Source of the DNA: CAYWNK01 sp047639615
GTDB lineage: Bacteria > Planctomycetota > UBA1135 > GCA-002686595
Direction: 5' to 3'
DNA: 7,385 nucleotides
Assembly (NCBI GenBank): GCA_047639615.1
Contig: JBLIOL010000279.1
Span: 1-7,385, forward strand
Shown: positions 1-5,569 of the stretch, in pieces
Layout: the number at the start of each line of letters is the position of its first letter
Numbering within the stretch: position 1 is the first letter of the stretch
Position numbers and translations under genes: made by a program
The notes under the pieces: generated by a model
What the model saw: only the letters and a program-made list of their open reading frames with translations
Databases searched by the model: none
Told to the model about the DNA's origin: nothing

Positions 1-215
1 TGGACGTGGCGGCCTTCGCCGTCGCAAACGGCATGTCTCCCGCCGGCGCGGTTCGAGCTCTGACGGGTGACGCAGCCGCCATGCTGTCCCTCGGCGGTCA
101 GGTCGGCAGTTTGCGCCCCGGCGCTTTTGCTGACGTGGTCCTGCTGGACGGCGCTCCGCTCTCTGCTTCGAGCAGTGTGCTGCGCGTCTGGGTCGGCGGC
201 GAGGAAGTGAAGTAG
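1..215 (+). CDS. Amidohydrolase family protein, C-terminal fragment (5' end outside window)
   Basis: The reading frame enters the window open (codons begin at position 3) and stops at TAG 213-215. About 70 residues are visible. They match the end of a COG1228-type amidohydrolase: a helix of the form NGMSPAGAVRALTGDAA, then the near-universal GSLRPGAFADVVLLDG segment, where the chain returns to the small beta-sandwich domain, and a final strand (VLRVWVGGEEVK). The equivalent GSLEVGKDAD segment is found in the downstream paralogs. The metal-binding residues lie outside the window, so it cannot be said whether this copy is catalytic. The protein ends soon after the last beta strand and lacks the YD...RW ending of the next three genes, so it is not one of that close trio. 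The next start codon lies 2 bases after its stop, placing it in the same operon. Family assignment is fairly sure; substrate is unknown. Confidence 0.85.
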   Translation, partial: DVAAFAVANGMSPAGAVRALTGDAAAMLSLGGQVGSLRPGAFADVVLLDGAPLSASSSVLRVWVGGEEVK

Positions 216-217
216 TC

Positions 218-1522
218 ATGCTCCTCCGCGCCAGAATCGCCTGCTTGCTCCTCGGGAGCGCCTTGCTTGGAAGTGCCATCGCGGCACCCCAAGGGGGCGA
301 TTCCGTGGCTGGCGAGTTGGGCGGTCCTGGGCTAGCGGTCTTCGCGGCTAAGGCCATGAGCATGCCGCTCGAAGGACCGCAAGCCGTGCACAACGCTGTC
401 ATGCTTGTGCGCGACGGGAAAATCGAGGCCATTGGCCGGCGCTCGGAGTTGATCGTTCCCGACGGCTACGAGCACCTGGACCTGGGCGCTGCTTGGATCA
501 CTCCGGGCTTCATCGATTTGCACTGTCATGTGGCCGGTAAGTTCGGCCTCAACGACATGGTCTACCTGGCCAACCCGGGCCTGCGCGCATCTGCCGATGT
601 GGTGCCCGAGACGGCGTTGCTGATCAAGGGCGCCGCCGCGGGCGTGACCACCGTGCTCTACATCCCCGGTTCGGGCACGAATATGGGCGGCCAAGGCGTG
701 CTGCTGAAAACCAGCATGCCCACCTACGAGCAGATGGAGATCCGCAACCCGGGCTCCCTCAAGCTGGCCCAGGCGGGCAACCCCGAGCGCTTCCTGATGG
801 GCGTTGGGCGTTCCGTCATGAACTGGAATACGCGCAACACCTTCAAGCGCGGCCTGGCCTACGCCAAGGCGCGCGCAACGGAGTCGGGCGCGGACCGCCC
901 GCGCAAGAATATCCAGATGGAGGTCTTTGACGGCCTCTATCACAAGGCCCTGCAGGTCTCCACGCACACGCAGCTCTACCAAGTGGTGCTGATGACCATC
1001 ACTATGGTGCGTCAGGAAATGGGCCTCGAGGTCTTCATCGACCACGGCTCCTTCGACGGTTGGCGCACGGCTGCCTTGGCTGAGAAGGAGGGCGTCAACG
1101 CTATCCTCGGCCCGCGCCAAATTGCTCCGCACCTGCGCATCCAGTACCGCGGCTTCAACATCGTCAACGATACGGAGGGCGCGATCTTTGGCATGGCTGC
1201 CCAGTATCAGGCCCTGGGTCACACGCGCATCGGCTTCAACACCGACTCGCCCGTGATCCCCCAGGAGGAGCTGCCCCTGCAAGCCGCCATGGCCACGCGC
1301 TATGGCTTCAAGACGCCGAACGCGGATCAGCTGCGCGGCCTCACGATCATTCCCGCGGTTACGGCGGGAATCTCCCACCGCGTGGGAAGCCTGGAAGTCG
1401 GCAAGGATGCTGACTTCATCGTCACTGCAGGGGATCCCGTGGATCCGCGCGTGGCGGTCTCCATGACTTTCATCGAAGGCCGACGCGTGTACGACGCGAA
1501 ACGGGACGGACAGCGCTGGTAA
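218..1522 (+). CDS. Exported metal-dependent amidohydrolase, paralog A
   Basis: This 434-residue protein belongs to the amidohydrolase superfamily (imidazolonepropionase-like). These are TIM-barrel hydrolases that use one or two divalent metals to attack amide or related bonds. Residues 1-23 look like a Sec signal peptide (Arg near the start, Leu/Ala core, cleavage near AIAA-PQ), so it is probably periplasmic or extracellular. In order: an N-terminal beta-sandwich strand (VMLVRDGKIEAIG, about 61-73); the metal motif DLHCH with H102 and H104; a GSGTNMGGQG loop (151-160); STHTQ with H250; IDHGSFD with H276; NTDSP with D343; and the closing GSLEVGKDAD (390-399). The His/Asp set is the expected ligand set for an active enzyme, assigned by eye. 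A GAGGA ribosome site at 201-205 lies inside the previous gene's end and supports the ATG at 218, 2 bases after the preceding stop. The chain ends in GQRW. Substrate is not recognisable. Confidence 0.93.
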   Translation: MLLRARIACLLLGSALLGSAIAAPQGGDSVAGELGGPGLAVFAAKAMSMPLEGPQAVHNAVMLVRDGKIEAIGRRSELIVPDGYEHLDLGAAWITPGFIDLHCHVAGKFGLNDMVYLANPGLRASADVVPETALLIKGAAAGVTTVLYIPGSGTNMGGQGVLLKTSMPTYEQMEIRNPGSLKLAQAGNPERFLMGVGRSVMNWNTRNTFKRGLAYAKARATESGADRPRKNIQMEVFDGLYHKALQVSTHTQLYQVVLMTITMVRQEMGLEVFIDHGSFDGWRTAALAEKEGVNAILGPRQIAPHLRIQYRGFNIVNDTEGAIFGMAAQYQALGHTRIGFNTDSPVIPQEELPLQAAMATRYGFKTPNADQLRGLTIIPAVTAGISHRVGSLEVGKDADFIVTAGDPVDPRVAVSMTFIEGRRVYDAKRDGQRW

Positions 1523-1544
1523 GGCGAAAAGGAAGAACAAGACC

Positions 1545-2897
1545 ATGAAGAAATCGACCCTAAGCACACTCACTCGTTTGGCCGCGCCCCTGATGACGCT
1601 GGCTCTCGGTGCACCTCTCTTTGCGGAAGGCGAAGTCGGTGGCAGCGAGACCGTGGTTGCGCCTGCTGCGATCGAGGGCGTCGAGCCCGGCGGCCCCGGC
1701 GGTGTGGGCCTGGCGATCTACGCCAAGAAGATCATCTGCGCCGAGTACAAGGGCCGCCAGGTGGTCAACAACGGCGTGATGCTGGTCAAGGACGGCAAGA
1801 TCCAAGCCGTTGGTTCGCCCAAGGACGTGCGCGTTCCCGATGGCTACGCCGTCATGAACGTGGGCGACAAGTGGCTCATGCCTGGCCTGGTCGAGATGCA
1901 CAACCACGTGGCGGGCAAGTTCGGCTTGAACGACATGGTCTACTTGGCCAACCCCGGCCTGCGCGCTTCCGCCGACGTCGTCCCGAAGAACGCCTTGCTC
2001 AAGATGGGTCTGGCCGGCGGCGTGACCACCGTGCTGTACATCCCCGGCTCGGGCACCAACGTGGGTGGCCAAGGGGTCATGCTGCGCGCCGGTTTCGAAC
2101 ACTACGAGGACGCGGAGATCCGCAATCCCGGCTCCATGAAGCTGGCCCAGGCCGGTAACCCGGAGCGCTGGCTCATGCGCCCGCAGCGCTCGTTGATGAA
2201 CTTCAACACGCGCACCACCTTCAAGCGCGGCATCGCCTACGCCAAGCAGTGGGAAGCCTACGAGCAGGACGGCGGCGTCAAGCCGCGCAAGGATCCCCAG
2301 TGGGAGATCTTCCGTCACCTGCGCAAGCGCGACTGCCACATCTCAACCCACACGCAGATCTACCAGGTCATCCTGAAGACCGTGACCCTGGTGCACGACG
2401 AGCTCGATTTGCCCTTCTTCGTGGACCACGGCACCTTCGACTCCTGGCGCCTGGCGCCCGAGCTTGAGAAGCGCGAGATCTTCGCCTGCCTCGGCCCGCG
2501 CAACATCGACGTGCCCAGCGCCGGCTTCATTCGCTGGTCCGGCTCCAACCCCGAGCGCATCCAAGGTGTGGTCGCGGGTTACCAGGAGATGGGGCACACG
2601 CGCATCGGCTTCAACACCGACTCGCCCGTGATCCCGCAGGAGGAGCTCTCCGTGCAGGCCACCATGGCCGCGCGCTACGGCTTCAAGGACGACAACATGG
2701 ACACCCTGCGTGGCCTGACCATCATCCCGGCCATGGCCGGCGGCATCGGCGAGATCGTCGGTTCCCTGGAGAAGGGTAAGGACGCTGACATCCTTGTGGT
2801 GACCGGCGATCTGACCGACCCGCGCAACTCGGTGGAGTTGGTCTTCTCCGTAGGCCAGGTGGTCTACGACCCGACCAAAGAAGGACGTCGCTGGTAG
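1545..2897 (+). CDS. Exported metal-dependent amidohydrolase, paralog B
   Basis: This 450-residue paralog is very similar to the preceding gene, sharing for example the stretch from GKFGLNDMV to NPGLRASADVVP and the RIGFNTDSPVIPQEEL block. It starts with a classical signal peptide (KK near the start, hydrophobic core, cleavage near PLFA-EG), followed by a Glu/Val/Gly-rich linker to about residue 50. The presumed metal ligands are all present: H119 and H121 in EMHNH, H269 in STHTQ, H295 in VDHGTFD and D359 in NTDSP. The beta-sandwich closing segment GSLEKGKDAD lies near 406-415, and the protein ends in GRRW. The start is supported by AGGAAG at 1530-1535, 9 bases before the ATG and 22 bases after the previous stop. 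It is likely an active exported hydrolase with a substrate related to that of its neighbours, but which one cannot be deduced. Differences from paralog A at third codon positions show long-standing divergence under purifying selection. Confidence 0.93.
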   Translation: MKKSTLSTLTRLAAPLMTLALGAPLFAEGEVGGSETVVAPAAIEGVEPGGPGGVGLAIYAKKIICAEYKGRQVVNNGVMLVKDGKIQAVGSPKDVRVPDGYAVMNVGDKWLMPGLVEMHNHVAGKFGLNDMVYLANPGLRASADVVPKNALLKMGLAGGVTTVLYIPGSGTNVGGQGVMLRAGFEHYEDAEIRNPGSMKLAQAGNPERWLMRPQRSLMNFNTRTTFKRGIAYAKQWEAYEQDGGVKPRKDPQWEIFRHLRKRDCHISTHTQIYQVILKTVTLVHDELDLPFFVDHGTFDSWRLAPELEKREIFACLGPRNIDVPSAGFIRWSGSNPERIQGVVAGYQEMGHTRIGFNTDSPVIPQEELSVQATMAARYGFKDDNMDTLRGLTIIPAMAGGIGEIVGSLEKGKDADILVVTGDLTDPRNSVELVFSVGQVVYDPTKEGRRW

Positions 2898-2901
2898 AGC
2901 T

Positions 2902-4251
2902 ATGCGCCTGCTCTCGTTCCTACGTTTGAGTCTGCTGCGACGCGCCCTTTTGGGCGTGACGGCGGGCTCGTGCCTGGCGCTGGGCGCGCTTGCTGGCGCG
3001 TCTGCGAACGGGAACGATGGGCGCAACCTGCCGACCTTTGACGCTAGCGCCGGCGCACCCGGCGGGCGCGGTTTGGCCATTCGTACGGCCAAGGCTCTGG
3101 TCTCCGAATTGCACGGCAAGTCGGCCATCAACAATGCTCTGATTCTGGTTAAGGACGGCCGCATCGAAGCGGTCGGACCGGCGCGTGAGCTCTCCGTTCC
3201 GGCGGGCTATGAAGTGCTCGATGTGGGGGCCCAGTGGGTCGCTCCGGGCATGCTCGACCTGCACAGTCACGTGGGCGGTACGCGGCGCGACATCAATGAC
3301 ATGGTGCATCAGACCAACCCCGGTCTGCGCGTCGCACCAACGGTGGTTCCGGGCAACGACAGCCTCTTGGTAGGGCTCTCCGCTGGCGTCACCACGACGC
3401 TCTACATTCCTGGATCGGGCACCAATATCGGCGGCCAGGGCGTGCTGCTCAAGACCGGCTTCAAGACCTACGAAGAGATGGTCTTGCGCGATCCTGGCTC
3501 GCTCAAGATCGCACAGGGAGACAACCCCACCCGTTGGGGCTTCCGCATGGGGCGCATCACCATGGCCTGGAACCTGTCGCGGGTGATTCGCGAGGGCATC
3601 GCCTACGCCAAGTCCTGGGAAGCCCACGAGCGCGACGGCTCCCCGAAGCCGCGCCGGGACCTGCGCTTGGACATCTTCCGCGACCTGGTTGCCAAGAAGA
3701 CTCAGGTCTCGACCCACACCCAGTACTACCACCTGGTACTGACCACGATCACCATGTTGGCGCGCGACTTTGGCTTCGCCACCTACATCGACCACGGTTC
3801 CTTCGACAGCTACCTGACGAGCCCGATCGCTCAGAAGTATGGCGTGGCCGCCATCCTGGGCCCGCGTCAGATCATGTCGCCGCGCCCGCCGCGCTTCGAC
3901 ACGGACGGCCAGATCCAAGGCACAGCTTGGGGCTTCCAGGAACAAGGACATCCGCTGATCGGCTTCAACACCGACGCGCCAGTCATACCCCAGGAGGAGT
4001 TGCCCCTGCAGGCAGCCATGGGTGTGCGCTACGGGCTGCGAAACGACCGCATGCAAGGCGTGCGCGGGATCACCTGCGTACCTGCTGTGGTGAGCGGAAT
4101 ATCAGACCGCGTGGGATCGATCATGTCCGGCATGGATGCCGACCTGTTGATCCTCACTGGAGACCCCATCGATCCCCGCACGGCCGTCAATCTGGTCCTG
4201 TTGGAAGGTCGCCCTGTCTACGACGCCGATTTAGGGGTGCGCCGATGGTGA
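2902..4251 (+). CDS. Exported metal-dependent amidohydrolase, paralog C
   Basis: This 449-residue protein is the third and most divergent member of the close trio. The N-terminus has several Arg then a long Ala/Leu/Gly core, with probable signal peptidase I cleavage near AGASA-NG (about residue 35). Presumed metal ligands are H121 and H123 (DLHSH), H272 (STHTQ), H298 (IDHGSFD) and D358 (NTDAP). The loop after HxH differs from the other two (GGTRRDINDM in place of AGKFGLNDM), and TDSP reads TDAP, so its substrate pocket may differ. The GSGTNIGGQG loop (171-180) is kept. The closing segment reads GSIMSGMDAD, where the usual Gly-Lys pair is changed. The chain ends in VRRW. The gene starts 4 bases after the previous stop. 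No strong ribosome site is seen at normal spacing (AAGGA at 2881-2885 is rather far), so translation may depend on coupling to the upstream gene. Substrate unknown. Confidence 0.92.
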   Translation: MRLLSFLRLSLLRRALLGVTAGSCLALGALAGASANGNDGRNLPTFDASAGAPGGRGLAIRTAKALVSELHGKSAINNALILVKDGRIEAVGPARELSVPAGYEVLDVGAQWVAPGMLDLHSHVGGTRRDINDMVHQTNPGLRVAPTVVPGNDSLLVGLSAGVTTTLYIPGSGTNIGGQGVLLKTGFKTYEEMVLRDPGSLKIAQGDNPTRWGFRMGRITMAWNLSRVIREGIAYAKSWEAHERDGSPKPRRDLRLDIFRDLVAKKTQVSTHTQYYHLVLTTITMLARDFGFATYIDHGSFDSYLTSPIAQKYGVAAILGPRQIMSPRPPRFDTDGQIQGTAWGFQEQGHPLIGFNTDAPVIPQEELPLQAAMGVRYGLRNDRMQGVRGITCVPAVVSGISDRVGSIMSGMDADLLILTGDPIDPRTAVNLVLLEGRPVYDADLGVRRW

Positions 4252-4331
4252 TGCCCTACCTGTTCGAACACTCAGCGCTCCAATCCGGTTGTGCTGCGCC
4301 CATCGCTACCTTGCGAGGACGATCCCGATGA
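4251..4331 (+). CDS. Possible 26-residue bridging ORF between paralog C and the pseudoenzyme pair
   Basis: The ATG at 4251-4253 overlaps the TGA of the preceding gene (TGATG), and the TGA at 4329-4331 overlaps the ATG of the next gene (ATGA). The short frame therefore fills the only sizeable gap in the operon exactly. It encodes a 26-residue peptide beginning MPYLFEHSAL and ending TLRGRSR. There is no hydrophobic segment and no similarity I recognise. AGGGG at 4233-4237 is a possible ribosome site, but the 13-base spacing is long. It could be a leader-like coupling ORF that carries ribosomes across the gap. It could also be chance: a 76-base GC-rich gap stays open in one frame fairly often, and the same frame is open as a shadow inside the upstream gene. 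Low confidence that it is translated. Confidence 0.2.
   Translation: MPYLFEHSALQSGCAAPIATLRGRSR
4315..4319 (+). promoter_or_regulatory. Ribosome binding site that decides the start at 4328
   Basis: GAGGA lies 8 bases before the ATG at 4328. This is the best-placed Shine-Dalgarno in the window. It selects that ATG over an in-frame TTG at 4289, and the choice puts a clean signal peptide at the very N-terminus. Confidence 0.7.
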
Positions 4332-5569
4332 AATTCCCCCCCTGCTTGATCCCCCTGGCCATGGCCGGGCTTGCGATGGCCCCGGCGGCTGCCCAAGACC
4401 TGTTCGCGGTCCGCGCTAGGTACCTTCACACCGGCACCGGTGAGACCTTGGAGCATGCCGTCATGCTGGTGGCTGACGGCAAGATCGTCACCATCGGTGA
4501 GGACCTGCCCATCGAACGCGGCATCCCGGTGCTCGAACTGGATGAGAACCAGGTGCTGATCCCCGGACTGGTGAATGCGTACTCGCGCATCGGCATGTCG
4601 GGCGGCGGCTACTCCGATTCGCGCCCCTACATCAAGGCCTCCGATGAGCTGAACCCCGGCTCGTCGGCTTACAAGGATGCGCTCGAGCAAGGCATCGTGA
4701 TGCTCGGGCAGGTTCCTGCCGGTACGGGCATCCCAGGCCGCGCGGTTGCAGTACGTACCGCAGGTGGACCCATGGGCGCTTCGGCGGCCGCGGACTCGGT
4801 CTACCTGAAGGTGCAGATGCGCTCCAACTCGAGCTCCAAGCGCAACCTCAGCGACGGCTTCAAGAAGGCGGATCAGTGGCTCGAGAAGGAAGCCAAGAAC
4901 CGCAAGAAGTACGACGACGCCAAGGAGAAGGCCGGCAAGGAGAAGGACAAGGACAAGAAGAAGGCCGCCCTCGAGAAGCTGGGCGAGTACAAGCCCACCG
5001 CCAACGACCCCAAGGTTGAGGCCTTCCTCGAGATGCGCGAGGGCGAGCTGAAGATGCTCGTCTCCCTGGACCGCGCTGGCACCTACCTACACCTGCTCGA
5101 CGCCCTAGGCGAAGAGGACGTGCAGTGGGACTTGCGCCTGCCGCTCTCCACCGAGTCCGACTTCTTCTATGTGATCGACCAGATCGGCGAGCAAGGTGCC
5201 GCGGTCATGATGGAGCCGCTCCTGACCCTCTACCCCGGCACCCTGCGTCAGCGCAACATGCCGGCCGATATGGCCCGCGCCGGCGCCAAGCTGATCTTGA
5301 TTCCGCGTACAGATAGCATCGCCTCCTTCCGCACATGGCTGCGGGACACGGGCGTGATCGTCGCTGCTGGCCTCGACGCCGGCGCCGGTGTGCGCGCGAT
5401 GACCCTCGAGCCCGCGATCTTCCTCGGCTTGGGCGAAACCCATGGCAGCTTGGAAGTTGGCAAGGCCGCTGACTTCCTTGTGCTCTCCGGAAAACCCTTT
5501 GAACCCGCGACCGAGGTGGAAGCTGTCTTCCTCGACGGCGCCCTCGTGCACGGCGAGGTGGACCTGTAA
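4328..5569 (+). CDS. Exported amidohydrolase-like protein lacking metal ligands (probable pseudoenzyme 1)
   Basis: This 413-residue protein has a signal peptide (residues 1 to about 22, cleavage near APAAA-Q) and the amidohydrolase framework: AVMLVADGKIVTIGEDL near 44-60, the IPGLVNA strand leading to the metal site, and GSLEVGKAADFLVLSG (373-388) at the end. The HxH motif is gone: the family's usual D-A-H-S-H is N-A-Y-S-R here (Y85 and R87). The segments where the other two His should lie (around VSLDRA 245-250 and MMEPLL 294-299) also lack His. An Asp at the last position (GLDAG, D350) may remain. The protein is therefore unlikely to bind the usual metal and is probably non-catalytic. Residues about 179-216 form a highly charged Lys/Glu/Asp segment that looks like an extended helix or coiled coil. 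It overlaps the next gene by one base. Possible roles are scaffold, inhibitor or partner of the active paralogs. The fold assignment is sure and the loss of catalysis is inferred. Confidence 0.92.
   Translation: MKFPPCLIPLAMAGLAMAPAAAQDLFAVRARYLHTGTGETLEHAVMLVADGKIVTIGEDLPIERGIPVLELDENQVLIPGLVNAYSRIGMSGGGYSDSRPYIKASDELNPGSSAYKDALEQGIVMLGQVPAGTGIPGRAVAVRTAGGPMGASAAADSVYLKVQMRSNSSSKRNLSDGFKKADQWLEKEAKNRKKYDDAKEKAGKEKDKDKKKAALEKLGEYKPTANDPKVEAFLEMREGELKMLVSLDRAGTYLHLLDALGEEDVQWDLRLPLSTESDFFYVIDQIGEQGAAVMMEPLLTLYPGTLRQRNMPADMARAGAKLILIPRTDSIASFRTWLRDTGVIVAAGLDAGAGVRAMTLEPAIFLGLGETHGSLEVGKAADFLVLSGKPFEPATEVEAVFLDGALVHGEVDL
5555..5560 (+). promoter_or_regulatory. Ribosome binding site for the overlapping gene at 5569
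   Basis: GAGGTG lies 8 bases before the ATG at 5569, inside the final codons of the preceding gene. Together with the TAATG stop/start overlap it points to translational coupling, and it supports this start. Confidence 0.65.

Noticed and set aside
332..1573. Long antisense frame of 413 codons opposite paralog A
   Set aside because: His/Arg/Gly/Val-rich shadow composition, no family signature, and it lies fully opposite a well-supported gene. GC-rich codon use opens this frame by default.
2959..2976. Lipoprotein-type signal around Cys24 of paralog C
   Set aside because: The sequence TAGSC lacks Leu/Val/Ile at the -3 position of a lipobox, and a good signal peptidase I site follows near AGASA.
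2343..3164. Antisense frame of 273 codons across the paralog B/C junction
   Set aside because: No recognisable domain or ribosome site; explained by codon bias of the two sense genes.
2920..4056. Long antisense frame of 378 codons opposite paralog C
   Set aside because: Same shadow character as the others (runs of Arg, His, Val and Gln, no domain), and it begins and ends inside the sense gene.
4289..4327. Upstream TTG start adding 13 residues to pseudoenzyme 1
   Set aside because: The extension places charged and Cys-containing residues before the signal peptide, whereas GAGGA at 4315-4319 is ideally placed for the ATG at 4328.
3534..4331. Plus-strand frame of 265 codons inside paralog C
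   Set aside because: An out-of-frame shadow rich in Arg, Pro and His. Only its last 26 codons, beyond paralog C, are considered, as a separate small ORF.
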